Of a stretch of DNA of 64,000 nucleotides, positions 1 to 11,540 are shown piece by piece (position 1 is the stretch's first letter; each line of letters opens with the position of its first letter). Source of the DNA: Tetrastigma voinierianum. Lineage: Eukaryota > Streptophyta > Magnoliopsida > Vitales > Vitaceae. A model generated the notes under the pieces. The model searched no databases. It saw only the letters and a program-made list of their open reading frames with translations, and was not told the DNA's origin. The DNA lies in NCBI GenBank assembly GCA_016808115.1, contig JAEQBH010006426.1:1-64000 (forward strand), given 5' to 3'. Made by a program: the position numbers and the translations under genes.

Positions 1-1250
1 TGATCCACGAAGCATCCGAGGCGGCCGTCGTGGCGAGTACCTGTCCCGCCGTAGTATTCCCGAAGCGAGACGCTGGACCATCTCCCTCTCAGGATGGTCG
101 CGGGCTAACCTCGCACATCCGGTGATCTAGCCGCCTTTGCTGGCGAAGCCCAATGCTGGAAATGTCCGCAATGAGTAACACTCCTGACCATCGTCAATGG
201 TGAACTGAGTTCTGCACGACTCCTGCACTCTCGGGAAAGTCATAGGAGCCAGAACCGAAGCACCACCTGTACAATAGGAACCTGCCGTGGTGCCGCAAAT
301 GGTGTAGAGTACACTGCGTGATCACCTCCTCATGAGTCTCGAACCAGTCACTGCCAATGCCGGCACACTGTATCATGTCTCCCATGGAAGCCCCCATTGC
401 ATCTACATCCCTGACCCGTTCCCAGGAACAATGGACGCCCGATCCCGAGGTCAGTGAAAGTCAGGGCGATGAGCTTCTCCTTAGTCAGGGGAAGGTGATG
501 CGGCCCCGCCCAGATGTCGAGGACTCCCCGCCCGATGTCGCGGGCCCAGCTTGAGGCCCGCCCTTCGCGATCGTCTTCATGGGCACGTAGCGCCCGAGGT
601 CCCATCCTTGCCCGATATCTCCTGAATCCCCCCGAGGTTCCTCAAGGACGGCAATCGCCACCGTAGGTCGTAATCCCGCATGAAGGCCCGAGAATGGACA
701 CCGGGCAGCCTGCCGGCGCCCGTCTCCATCTTCTTTGAGTGCAAATCTAACCTTGGGCCTAAAGCGGTAACCACCTCGAGTACGGACCATGTCTGCGGTC
801 TAAGAATACTATAGGGGCATAACAGGGGCACGACTATGAAGGTAGTATGTCATCACGCTGGACTAAGGTCTTTGCTTAAGGTGCAGAGGACTCGTAGACG
901 GCAAGACAAAGTAACCATGCACCTGCAGTGAGTTGGAAGCCACGGCCAAGCAGTTGGGTGGCAAAGGACCTCGTGCACGCGGCCAATCATTGCGGTTTCG
1001 GCCGATGGCGGTGCGTGGCAGCCCGGCTCTACCGCGGCGGTCAGCAGCAGGCTCGCTGAGCGGCAATGGGAGAGCAGACAGGCGCCGCGACGCGCCGAGG
1101 CGTATGGTGTGGAGGCAAGGGCACCCACAAAGAGGCTCTGGTAGGGGACTCCGGGGACCGGCACGTCACGGCGAAGGCGGAGGCTCAGGGGGAAAAGAAA
1201 TGAATGAAGATGAATGCCCCCCGCTTCCCTTTATAAATCGGCCAGCAACC
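1..1250 (-). pseudogene. AT1 GC-rich third ORF, relic (plant transposon-protein-like)
   Basis: This GC-rich stretch aligns by eye with 54400-55640 of AT4: both carry the sequence leading into gtagtatt, a motif GGACCATCT, and the same order of blocks. Minus-strand fragments at 194-397, 348-605 and 485-790 are pieces of one ancestral ORF now in different frames, for example DLGIGRPLFLGTG near 440 corresponding to RIRRPMFTGDPIPG in AT4. The N-terminal part is rich in Pro, Arg and Ser. From memory, the family matches ORFs annotated in plants as putative plant transposon protein; its biochemical role is unknown. The C-terminal part lies beyond base 1. Stops and frameshifts show it is not functional. 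Confidence 0.6.
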
Positions 1251-1597
1251 TAAGGGTCCCTAAGCCTAAGAGCCATCGGTGGAGCTTAATTTCGCTATTA
1301 TAGCGAAATTCTTGCCTAAACCAATAACCATCTGCAAATAAAACAAAAATAAAAATTTGATTTAGGCAGATTAAAAACAAAAATAAAAAATTATTATTAT
1401 TTTAAACATAAACTTAAGAATAAAAATAAAATAAAATTTAAATTAGAATACTAAAAAAAAAAGAAAGTTACTAAAAATAGCATACTAAGAAAATTGGCCA
1501 ATTTTAAGCAAAAACCAAAATTTTTCGAGTCAAGTAGCTTTGTCTCAAAGTGGGACACCAAAACCGCCTGAATTTCAATCGATGCACTCATGGAGGG
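1251..1597. other. AT1 AT-rich spacer between protease and third ORF
   Basis: This stretch is non-coding and very AT-rich on the plus strand, with long runs of A and AAATAAAA words at about 1330-1480. It matches 55740-55960 of AT4, sharing GATTTAGG near 1360 and GTTACTAAAAATA near 1467. A clean inverted repeat sits at 1288-1310. The spacer takes the position where RT, RNase H and integrase lie in AT2. No ORF of note. Confidence 0.7.
1288..1310. repeat. Perfect inverted repeat, TTTCGCTA type
   Basis: Arms AATTTCGCTA and TAGCGAAATT (10 bp each) flank a 3-bp centre. The same motif forms clusters inside the LTRs of AT2-AT6, but here it is internal, between the spacer and the third ORF. AT4 has a degenerate version at about 55689-55711. 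Confidence 0.85.
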
Positions 1598-2300
1598 TCA
1601 AGGAGGAGGAGCTCCTTGACCCCAGCAGCGTCCAAAAGGGAGTAGCCCTATGCTTGTTTCCTTCTTGTTGACTTCCTTCTCACTGGGTGATTTTGGGCTG
1701 ACCAATGGCTCTGGGGTGACTGATGCACACAACTCCCCATTAGCTGTTTCATCTTGGTTTACCAATTTGGGGGCTTTTGGTTTCCCTGCATTTTGACCAA
1801 CTGAGCAGACTTCATCAGCTCCTTGGTTGTCATCTTCCTTTAGCCTGTGCTTGTTACTCAAGTGAAAAATATTGAGCTCCAATGTCATGTTGCCAAATGT
1901 GAGCTGCATGACTCCATTTCGGCAATTGATTATCGTGTTGGCAGTGGCCAAAAATGGTCTTCCCAGGATAACTGCATACGATCGGGCCCACTGCTATTGG
2001 GCTAGGCATCACACCAAAGTCTACTCGGGTAGTAGAATTTGTCCACCCGCTACCAAGACATTCCCAACTATTCCCTTAGGAATCTTTCACCGATTCGCGC
2101 CTACCAATGATAGCAATGTCAAGTAGGTTTGGCCTCCCCTAAACCTAATCGTTTATATACCAAATATGGCGAGGGTTTACACCGCCCCCAAATCTAATGT
2201 TGCTTTTGTCTATGCAAGTCCCACCAATATTGACTGATATTGTGGGGGATCCCGATCTTGTATTGACCTGGTCTTGCTCGGATTTGCGGGTAATCGACTC
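1598..2300 (-). pseudogene. AT1 aspartic protease (retropepsin), relic
   Basis: Retropepsin that would cleave the Gag-Pol polyprotein. The C-terminal signature LGRPFLATANTIIN followed by GVMQLTFGNMTLELNIF is in one frame at about 1866-1970, which is typical of Athila-like proteases. The active-site block, LDLGAS-VN in intact relatives, survives as LDLGAV at 2180-2197 with the following residues shifted. Between them the frame is broken by several stops and indels. The open segment continues to 1598 as a hydrophilic tail ending in PFGRCWGQG. Upstream it runs directly from gag with no RT following, unlike AT2. Identification is strong; function is lost. Confidence 0.8.
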
Positions 2301-4001
2301 TGCTTTGGTTAGAAGTATGTTTTCTTTCTCAATGCCTAACCCTTCTGACTGTGCACATGTCCTTTAAGAACTTAGTATAAGGTACATGCTGAACATGTCA
2401 TGTTTGAATGTTTACCTTCACTTCTGCCTTAGGAATCCAAATTTCAGCTTGGTTTGGGATTTTTTTCTTGCCTCTCAATGCTTGGGGAAATGGAGGGGCA
2501 GTGTTTCCAATCGGGATCCCTCAACGATTATTACTCTTTCGTAGCTCAGCCTTTTCCCATGTTTCTTCGCCAGCCATGGGCACTGCCACTTTATTTCTCC
2601 ACCTCTCAAAGTGATGATAGCTTTCACTTCATCCATCCCCGAGTCGCTGGATGAACCTGCCTCTGCCGGACTCCTTTGATTTGGCAATGTTTAAAGTGGA
2701 ACCTTCCTCTCCCGCACTTCCTAACAAAGCTGTTAATCTTTGCATTGAATACCGTAGGTTATCAATTTTCTGATTAAGTGCTACTCTAAGCCCATCTATT
2801 ATTTTGTTTGTGTGTACTTTCTACAAGATCAATTTTTTTTGTGCCAATTGTACATTGGATCCCCTTGTTCTTCCACAAAATTGCCTACCACCTTGCTCAA
2901 ATTCAATATAGCTTGTTCCATGTGGGAGGAAGATGCGTGGTGGTCGTGGTTGAGATGAGGAACCAAACTCGTTGTTTGGCACCTGGGCACATAGACAGGG
3001 GAGCCAGGTTTCCGTGAGAGATCGCGATTCTTCCAATTGGAATTGTAGGTATTGATCGTATGGGGCATTAGGGTTGTGGGTTTGTATCGACCTACAGACA
3101 TGCGCAGTACTACATCAAATCCTTCACTGAGGGAGCATTCGGATAGTGTTCTCCTAGGTGGACAGTGGGCTGACAATTGATGCATGGGTCGGGTCTGTGC
3201 AACATTTTCGGGCCACGGTCGCAGACTATGAACCTTTTTTCTTCTAGCTCTTCCACCTTCCTAGCTAGCTTTAATATAGTGTTTCATTATGCTCTTGCTT
3301 ATTCTCTCGTGATTCGAAAGTGCAAAAATTCCTCCCCTTTGGTGGGCTGAGGGCCTCATTTTCTCCACTTCCCTTGGGTTTGGCTCATCCCAACCCTTGG
3401 AAGTTTCAGCCACGTAATTCAAAAAATCCATAGCTTCATCTGGGTGCTTGCTCAAAAAGTCTCCCCCACACATTGTTTCCAAAAGTTATGCTCAAGGATG
3501 GTACATACCACCATAAAGTGGTTTACATCCAAGTGTCGGAAACCATGATGCGGACAAGCACCTGATAGCCTCCATGAACCTCTCCCAACATTGGTGGTAA
3601 ACCTCACGTCGTAAAGCAAAGTAAGTGCAGATTTGCCTGTGCGTTGTTAGTCTTGTGAGCACCGAAGAATTTTTTAAAATTCTGCTTGCAAACTTGCCCA
3701 AATTTTCCCCGCTAAAGTCTTGGTCTTAGTGAATGCTCAAGCCATATCTTGGCTTTGGTTTCTTATGGGTCAATGGAAATGCCTTCAACTTTAACAAATC
3801 CATGTCAATTGTTCCTTCCTTAAAGGTTGCTTGCTACTTCCTCAAAATCCTTTAAGTGGCGGGTGTATATGGATTTTCATTTTCCATACCATGAAATGTG
3901 GAAGCAGTGGCACCAGTGTGGTCTCACTCGCTACATCCCTCGCCAGGAGGTATGATGCGTGAAGGAGCACTAACTCTAGGAGGGTGTATGCGATCCCTCA
4001 T
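2301..4001 (-). pseudogene. AT1 gag, relic
   Basis: Retroviral-type Gag that would form the virus-like particle. Reading down from the Met at 4001 (MRDRIHPPRVSAPSRII) one finds FHGMENENPY near 3890, LTLKNQS-like capsid sequence near 3760, CWERFMEAIRC near 3590, METMCGGDFLSKHPDEAMDF near 3440, a CCHC knuckle at about 3141-3187, WKNRDLSRKPGSPVYVPR near 3000, LEQAILNLSKVVG-type coiled segment near 2880 (here MEQAILNLSKVVGNFVEEQ) and a C-terminal VKAIITLRGGE near 2610. The knuckle reads CINCQPTVHLGEHY, so its last Cys is Tyr. The frame shifts at least five times. These blocks are standard in Athila-like Gag, so the assignment is firm. Confidence 0.85.
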
Positions 4002-4413
4002 TGACTGCATGCCGTTGATTCACTGAGTACCCCGTCGACTGCAGCTTCTCGTGCAGAGGATCCATTTGATCATCAGAAAATAATCGATTTCACAACCTTT
4101 GCTCAACCGGTACTCGATTCTTTGAACTCTACCCGGGTGTTCCCTATCCCAATGGTGCATAAACACCTGTTACACAAAATGACACAAAGCAAAGAGCACT
4201 AACAAAACTTGCCAATGGATCAGTGTTAGCTAAAACAAAAATTAACTGATTGTAAGAAACAAAAATAACATGCTGGATCGCGAAGACTCCATGGGCTTCA
4301 AACAAAATGAAATTCAAAAGGATTGTAAGGTCACTCAACACTTGTAAATGTAGGATTACAAGTACATATCAACTCATCATCCGGCCGCTTGGCACCATCC
4401 CCTAATCGCCATT
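4002..4413 (-). other. AT1 leader between PBS and gag
   Basis: Untranslated leader matching AT2 35335-35741 and AT3 43240-43415, including the phrase GATTACAAGTACATATCAACTC near 4353 and GTTTGGCACC-like sequence just before the PBS. It has no coding content. Confidence 0.65.
4398..4411 (-). promoter_or_regulatory. Degenerate primer binding site (tRNA-Asp type) of AT1
   Basis: The plus strand reads TCCCCTAATCGCCA directly before the LTR. The intact site in AT2 (35722-35739) is TCCCCGGCAACGGCGCCA, complementary to the 3' end of plant tRNA-Asp in the element's sense orientation. AT1 has lost about four bases. Confidence 0.7.
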
Positions 4414-6016
4414 TGATTCGTTGCGGCCACTGTGAAAGTGATCCCGAATCAACAAACATTCTATGTTCCTCCCACGTCGTAGTCAAGCTACTACAAAAGA
4501 TAGCGCGTCTGTATTCGAACACAGATTTGGTTTTCATCCCACCGAATGATTCGCAGATCATGTTTGAAAATGGTGAGACTTTTTATTTGAATTTTTTGAT
4601 TTGTATCAAAAATGTGGGAGTTGGTTGTTCACCGGATAACTAAAAATGGTTTAAATGAAAGTGTGAAATGGTAACCTTGCCGCCTTTAGGTCACTAGCTT
4701 GATAAAATGGGGTTAAGGTGTCCCCGGTTTATTTCCTCACACATTAGCAAATGACATATAGTCAAAGCCAAACCTGGATCTTTGTTTAGCTATAAAAACC
4801 TAACCCTAGAACCAATTTATTTGAGTCAAATCAAATACTAAGTATCTAATGTCCTGCCACTTTGAAACCCTAGCATTTAACCTCTCATTTCTCTAACGTG
4901 CTCGTGAAATGACACATGTAAAGGATATCGTTGCATCTAGCCATTAAGAATGCATTGAACCCTAAAGCATGAGACAAGTATCGACCAAAAGGAAAGACAT
5001 TAAATGGAATTTAAACCCCAGCTTGGAAAGTTTGAACCATAAATGCAAAGGTTCAGATTTCATTAAAAGTACATGAGGACACCCTGGGAACCACACCAAC
5101 AACCAAGCTACCAACCTCCACTTCATGCTTTGAGGTTGTGGCGCCAAGATCCCTGAGTTGTCATCCCTCATGGGTGTGTTCGACAAATCGAGAAAAACGG
5201 AGAAAGAAGAGAGAGAAGAGAGCAAAATAGATAAACTTAAAATGAAAAGTCAAGTTTGCATAAAATGGAAGTTAAAGCCAGCGTAAAAGCTGTAGGGAGT
5301 TTATATAGCCTACTCCCACGTGTGTGAAATGGCAAAAATGCCTTAAAAATATGAAATTACAATAGGGACAAAATGGTACTTAATCAAAACATGGTCGCTT
5401 GGGAATCAAACATCAAAAACACAGGATGGATTTCGGGCTTATGCAGGAATTCTCAGCTACATAGTTAACCTCGCTAAGTCAGCTTAAATTTCTCTCAGAC
5501 AGCGAAAAATATAAGGCATATAGCTAAATTCAAAATTTTCTATGCACAAGTACTTTCGCTTGTTAGCGCAAATTCGCTAGCTTAGCTTAAAATTGTGTAT
5601 ACTTAAAATTCGCTAAGATTGTAGGTGGGTCTGGTTATGATTACAAATTTCGCAATCCTGCGAACCCACGGCGCGAAATCTCTTGGTTCGTCCCCTCGCG
5701 CTCTCGCTTGCCACTCAGAGATCTTCTTTTCATCAATTCCACTTCCCACATTTCTTCATATTTTTGGATGATGATATCAACGTGGGAATCCTCACCGCTA
5801 GCACCAACTTGACATCAAACTTGAAATTATTGGTCGTAGGCTCTCAAAACCCGCAAAATTACCAAAAACAAACCCCGAGATGGGATCAGTGGTACCAAGT
5901 GGACCTGCACATGTCAATAGGCTCAATTCATATGCAAGGGAGCCAGTGCTGCAAAGGACTCAAAACCTATGTCTTGAATAGATTCAAAAAATAGGACTTT
6001 TTAAAGTAATTAATCA
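4414..6016 (-). repeat. 5' LTR of AT1 (about 1.6 kb)
   Basis: The plus-strand start TGATTCG follows the PBS and the end ATTAATCA sits at 6009-6016, giving TG...CA termini. Internal blocks shared with AT2, AT3, AT4 and AT6 LTRs include AATCAACAAA near 4447, CATCCCACCGAATGATTCG near 4536 and ATCAAATACTAAG near 4828. The TATA box, read on the minus strand, is CTATATAAA at 5300-5308. Upstream of it in the sense direction (5460-5640) lies a worn cluster of TTTCGCTA words, many changed to GCTTAA. The candidate target duplication outside is 6017-6021 (CCTCA), but the other side is off-window. Confidence 0.85.
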
Positions 6017-7431
6017 CCTCATTTTTTGTTGTCAACCATCGATCCTGGTCCCAACTCTTTCATTGCGTACTTAAAATTGTTTTGTCTTTTCTATCGCCTC
6101 TGTCTCAACGTGAATTTAGCCCATGACCTAATCATTTCCCTTCCCCACTCGAAAATTTCCATGCCGTGGACCCTTTAAAAATATGTCGCAACTTTTTCAG
6201 TAATTATGCCCTCCCTGCCGCAAATCTACTCGTCATAACATTTTAACTACAGTTCTTCTTATCGTCGTGGACATAAATCTCCAAGTCGCCACCTTGATCA
6301 AGTGTTCAACTGGAGGTCTTTGTCGCGGAACCTGAATTGTCTAGGAGAGACACAAGTCCATTTAGTCTTACTTCGTCGCGACCAAAACGATGTTTCGCTA
6401 CTATCTCCTCAAGTTCCTCCTATGTTGGTCTCAGCAAGTTCCTCTTATGTCGCAAATGGGCTTTTGTTTGCTTTACATCACTTTTAGTCACGACCTTGAT
6501 TCTCCTGTCAGCGACCGCTAGGCCCTTTGATCTGGGGTTACACTTCTCGATTTTTGGCCGGAATTTTCACTTCTACTTTAAATTTCTCTCAGAAAATATA
6601 AATTTGCAAAAGCGTAGTAGTACATATCAAAGATAAAATAGGCAATTATATTGTAAGAAAAATCAGAAAAATGGATCAAAATTCAATGAGTTTTTTGACT
6701 CCATTAGTGGCCCCTAGACAAGGAATGATAACTTAAGTAGAAGAATCCCACATGTTGGAGTGTAGGACCAACCCTCCTATTTTCTTCCTTTCTTTCTTTC
6801 CTTTTCTTTTTCTTCTTCTTATTTTCCTTTCACTTCCCTACTCCATGAAATGTTGTCCACCAAATTTATTTGACATAGGTGTAGGACACCTAACATCAGA
6901 ACCATTTTGGCATGGCAAAACTAATACCATGTGTCTCTCCATGCCCTCACTTGTAATCCACCTTAATTCTAGGTAAGGCTCTCGAGGGCATGACACTTGA
7001 CCCACCCATGTGCCACTCCCACTCTGGGCAAGGCCACATGGCACACGCCCCCACCTCCCCCATGCCACGGTCACCTTGTGATCTCGCCCAAACACCCTCA
7101 AAATACCCGGAAATCTCGACCGTCTCGACCCAATGAAATTTGACTAAGATACCTAGATCTCGCGAGATCAACTCCAACTACGTAATCCGCTTCGGTCATC
7201 CATGATCTAGGAGAAATAGGCTTGACCCATTGGTCCTGTGAATGAACCTCGCTTTCGTATTACCCGGTTTTCGCCAATTAATCGTATTGAGAGTGATTCT
7301 TAAACACGATCATATCGCAGTAAGGTGGCCAAAGAAAAAATAAAAAGAAAAAGATAAGTACAAAACAAGACATTCTCGTTATGGTTATTGGTGTTTTCAA
7401 ATTCTACGAAGAAAAAGTAATAATAAAAGTC
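6017..7431. other. Non-coding stretch, origin not recognised
   Basis: Ordinary-composition DNA with a C/T-rich patch at 6778-6840. No ORF shows a known motif, and no terminal repeats were found. It is likely old repeat or intergenic sequence. Confidence 0.5.
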
Positions 7432-7627
7432 TCTCACACACACACACACACACATGTGTATATATATATATATATGTATGTATAGTGGTATATATACATA
7501 TATAAAGAGAGGTATATATATATATATAATAGTATATATATATATATATGTTATATATATATGGTATATGTGTATGTATATATATATGTATGTATGTATA
7601 AAGTGTATGTAAGTATGTATGTATGTT
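7432..7627. repeat. Compound microsatellite (CA)n-(TA)n-(GTAT)n
   Basis: (CA) repeats at 7434-7454 run into TA tracts interrupted by GTATG words, ending in GTAT repeats near 7590-7625. Open frames over this tract are low-complexity Tyr/Ile strings and not genes. Confidence 0.95.
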
Positions 7628-7899
7628 GGGTTTGCCCTCGATTATGAGAGTCAAACAAATCTCCCTAAGCCACCCACAAAATGAGAACGCGAGACCCGTT
7701 TTCACCAACCAATTCAATCAAAAAGAAAAAACATGTTATTCTCACTCATCTTCTCAATTTCAACTCAAGAAAAGTTCATTTAAAATAAATTGAACTTAAA
7801 CTGGAACGAAATAAATTGTTTCGGGGCAAAAACGGACCTAAATAAGTCGTGGACATGCGACGCAACATGGACCAAGTATTTCAAATGAAAAAAAGGAGG
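7628..7899. other. Spacer between microsatellite and DL1 LTR
   Basis: No ORF or terminal motif. It may include the undetected start of the DL1 LTR, whose 5' limit I could not fix. Confidence 0.4.
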
Positions 7900-10348
7900 T
7901 TAAAATCAGATTTGGCAAAATATCTCACATTCTCTTGGTTTGGTCGTGTGAGAGAGAGAGGAAGAGAAAAAAATCAGAGTTTTTGTCGGTGATCCACAGA
8001 GTTCCATTGGTCAGAATTCATCGAGCCAAGAACCAAAGTTCATCATCTTACTTCCAGGGTTATGCGTGGTACCAAAACTAAGGATTTCCTGAAGATCCCT
8101 ACAAGAGGAGATTTGGGGGGAAATCATATTTTTTGGGATTAAGAGGTATTCTCGAGACCTCCTTCGATTCTACTATGCTCTAAGAGGTAGGGATTCTTCC
8201 TACTCTGGTTTATTTCCATCCTAAGGGGCTAATTTTAGGGGGAATGTTATGTAGAGGTCCTAAGGACCTGTTTGGCTTATTCATGGGCTGTTTAAAGTCG
8301 TTATTATGGCTTATTTGTGGTCAGTTTTGTGGCTCGATTTGTGGAGTGTTTATGGAATGCTCAAAGCATGGTTTTAAGGGTTGTTTGGCTGAAATTCCAA
8401 CCTTAGGGTTGTTTTAAGGTGGAATTGTTGTGTGTTGATGCCCTAAGGGGCCAAGTTGACAATGCTAAACCAGCTTTTAAATTAAAGTTTTAAGTGGCCG
8501 GTTGTAAATTGTTTTTTGAATTGTGTAAAATGTCCTAAAAAGTGTTTAGGGACTATTTGGATTAAAAAGAATAATCTGACTGAATTGATGCCCTAAGGGG
8601 CTGTTTGACCTATTTCAAATGGCTTTAATGGTCATTTTGCGGCCCGTTTGTGGCCAGTTTGGTGAATTGATTTGTGGTTGTGTATAGTATGTCCCAAAAA
8701 TTGTTTAGGGACTGTTTGGATTAAAAAACAGCCAATATGGACTATTAATTGATGCCGCCCTGGCGTTATTTCTAGGTCGTTATTTTAAACTAGCTTTAAT
8801 GGCCATTTTGCGGCCGTTTGTGGCCGGTTTTGTGAATTGATTTGTGGTTGTGTATAGTATGTCCCAAAAATTGTTTAGGGACTGTTTGGATTAAAAAGAA
8901 TAATTTGGGCTGTTAAGGGCCTATTTAGCAGGGTTTCATGGCCAGTTTAAAGGGTTTTTGGCCGCTTTATGGCCGCTTTATAATGCCTTAAGTCTTTTGT
9001 GTAGGCCATCGCTTTGTGAGCATTTATAACAAGATTTGGCCTTGAGGGTAAAGGTTGTTATTACTTGATTTTGTAATAACATGTTTGATTGTTGTTGTTT
9101 GATGAATGTTAATATATGTGTGCTTACATATTGACATTGAAATGAACGTTTGTGATGGAAATTATATGCATGTGATATAATTGTCCATGATACATGGTAA
9201 AATGTATGGTTTTATATTGTCCGTATGGAATTATTACATATGTAGTGTATGAACTGACATACGGTTCATCACATTGCATTATGCACGGAATATCGTATTT
9301 CACGGTGTGAGTGCGTATTGAAATCAATCACCTCACTTGGTGATTAAATGGGTGGCTCTACACCGCTGGAACGGTTCAATAGAGTGGCACGCCGGTATTG
9401 AAATTGAAAACTTGTGTCGCGTAATAGCAAGAAGGGCTAGACACTTCAGTGAGTTAATTCTGCATCGTTCATTACACTCCAATGGTGAAAGTCCAAAAGT
9501 GTAAAAGTAAGTAAGCCTATAGAGACTCCAAAATCCACTGCCCACAAAAGACACATGGTTTTGAATATAAAATGATAATTTGAGGTGTAACATCCAACGC
9601 ATTTTGGTTTTTTAACAAATGAATTTTGTTTTGAAAATGATAACTATCAATGATGAGTTTTATCACAATATCAAGTACTGTATCAGGTGATGGTGCCGCA
9701 TAAAGACTCGGGGTGGTATGGTGAATGAGTGAGTCTCATCTCATTTCATGCATGGTATGTAGGATTCAACCTAGATTGCATATTACTTGGAATTGTTGAT
9801 GGGAATGTAATTGTCAAAGGTGAACATTACATGTGCACTTGCTGAGTAGCCTCAGAGGTGGAATTACTCTACCTGGCGGAGGTGCTAATATACGTACGTG
9901 GGCTGCCTCATTCAGACTCCGCAAGGGTAAAGAAAGCCGACTTGTGGATTTTATAATTCTTATTGTAAAGTTTTGGAACAAACTAGTTTTGACATATATT
10001 TTTATGTAAAGGAGTTGTAATTGAACTCATATGGACTGTTTTAAGACAGCCTTCAATGTTTTTACATGAATGTAGATAAATGGACCTGGTGTGGTCAACT
10101 TTTACTCATAAATGAACCCAGTGCGGTCATTGTGTAATATTGGACCTCGGATGGGTCATGTGATTTTATTATTGTACAGGTTGAGTTTTGGATAGAGCTC
10201 CACATACAAAGACGACTCTATCTGATGTTTGTTAAATTATGGATCTCGGTAAATGGGACACAACGGTGTGGTATCGAGTTACACGATATCCACAAGCTTT
10301 CCGTGGGTTGATGGATGATCAACAACCCCCGAATTTCGGGGCATTACA
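7900..10348 (+). repeat. DL1: Tekay/Del-like LTR, solo or truncated (about 2.4 kb)
   Basis: The right end GGGGCATTACA at 10338-10348 and the preceding block ACACGATATCCACAAGC (near 10280) match the LTR ends of TK1 (37440-37506), DL2 (reverse, 24518 onward) and TK2 (reverse, 47250 onward). The stretch 9064-9330 matches the reverse complement of 25500-25800 in DL2. A donor-like CTAAGAGGTAGGGAT occurs near 8180, as in TK1 near 26396. No PBS, gag or pol follows, so it is a solo LTR or a broken end. The left boundary is uncertain. Confidence 0.65.
8455..8905. repeat. Three tandem subrepeats of about 160-170 bp inside DL1
   Basis: The word TTTAGGGACTNTTTGGATTAAAAA recurs starting at 8545, 8704 and 8874, and GTGAATTGATTTGTGGTTG at 8662 and 8832. 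The last two units are nearly identical over about 100 bp at a 170-bp offset; the first is more diverged. Confidence 0.85.
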
Positions 10349-10639
10349 ACGGGCCTTGTACTAGGCGGGCATGGCGAGACCAAGGCGGGCGAGCTTGATC
10401 AGCCTAATAATTAAATCATTTTTTTTTTAATTTTAACCCCTTTCTCTTGCTTAAAATTTAATGCACCAACTATATTTGAATTATATAATAAACTTTTAAT
10501 AAAATACATATTATAAATAGAGTTACATAATGTATTTAAAAAGAATAACATAGAACATTAGGTCGATCAAGGTCTAAGGATAGGCTTGATGGACGGGCCC
10601 GAAACCTACGAAGAAGGTCAAAACACAGATCATCGTGTG
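10349..10639. other. AT-rich spacer
   Basis: A T-run at 10419-10429 followed by AT-rich sequence. No ORF; no terminal motif identified. Confidence 0.5.
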
Positions 10640-10739
10640 AGGCATAGAAGTTTCCTTAGGAGTCTTGCTAGTTGCAAGGAGCCCACAATTGGCTAAATGC
10701 TACTCGAGGTGAAGATGTAGCTGATTACGATAACGGCGA

Positions 10740-11540
10740 CCCTCGAGCCACGCTACTGCCCTCGGCCTTATGTCACCTGCCAGCTAGATGGTATCTATCA
10801 CAAGTTGGAAGCTTGCTGCTGGTGAGGATTCTGAGTTGTCCGAGGCTACCCCGTCAATATACTCCTGAAGATGCCCTTTTTGACCAAGAAGTTTAACAGC
10901 CTTCGGAGGTGATAACAGTTGGTCTGATGCCCGATGTTACTTGATACTGCACATCGAGACTATCTCTCTCGGATCCATCTCCGCCATCGACTTTACCATT
11001 CGAATCCCTATAGTGACTTAATAAATGGGAGTAGTTGAGCAGGTGGCAGCATGAAACGCATCTGCTTGGCTCCGCCATCCTGCCTCTGGTCCTCAACGTC
11101 TTGACTCAATTACCCGAGCTCTCAACCTCCCTTTGATACTAATCGTCTTGACCTCGCTTCCCTTTACTCTTGTCGTAGGGCCGAGAATTAGATGTAGCAA
11201 GGACTGCTCTTCTTGGTCGTATGCATAATACCATCCTCAAGCATGGTGAACTGGTTTCCCCGTTGGAATAGCTCATCTATAGTTGCGGGGGGATGCAGTG
11301 ATAGTGAATAAAAAAAGTGGGTGTTTGGGCGAATGGCTTGCTTCATCGCCATAAGACCATGTCTGGCTTCTGACATTCAATTAGAGTGGATCACAGCCTA
11401 AAACATTTCATGAAGTCCCTGATGGACTTGAATCTTCCCATCCGAACTTGGAAGAGACTAATGACACTTTGCTTCGCCTAACCAAGCACATATATTGAGT
11501 GAGAAACTTCCTGGCCAAGGAGCGGAAGTATGTTACTGTA
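10740..11540 (-). pseudogene. TAT1 gag capsid region, relic
   Basis: Minus-strand motifs, in order, are LARKFLTQYMC near 11520, FQVRMGRFKSIRDFMKCFR near 11440, then FFYSLSLHPPATIDELFQRG and NQFTMLEDGI near 11220-11300, then a basic stretch and PSRCVSC-HLLNYSHLLSH near 11040, then KAVKLLGQKGHLQEYI near 10890. This is the usual order in Tat-type Gag: capsid helices, a TxDELxxRAxxYxxLED block, then a linker. At least three frameshifts join the pieces. Interpretation as gag is strong from the ATIDELFQRG block; the exact lineage is inference. Confidence 0.65.

Larger units (their letters stand above)
1..6016 (-). mobile_element. AT1: non-autonomous Athila-like Ty3/gypsy element, cut by window start
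   Basis: Read on the minus strand, the order is 5' LTR (4414-6016), degenerate PBS, gag, protease, AT-rich spacer and GC-rich ORF; the 3' end lies outside the window. There is no RT, RNase H or integrase between the protease (ending near 1600) and the GC-rich ORF (starting near 1250). AT4 at 50889-56355 has the same order and matching spacer sequence, so the absence of pol looks like family structure and not a private deletion. All reading frames are broken. Assignment to the Athila group rests on gag and protease motifs and on the tRNA-Asp type PBS seen in the sister copies. Confidence 0.8.

Noticed and set aside
7397..7717. 106-codon minus-strand open frame
   Set aside because: It is a translation of the CA/TA microsatellite, giving Tyr/Ile/Thr/His strings.
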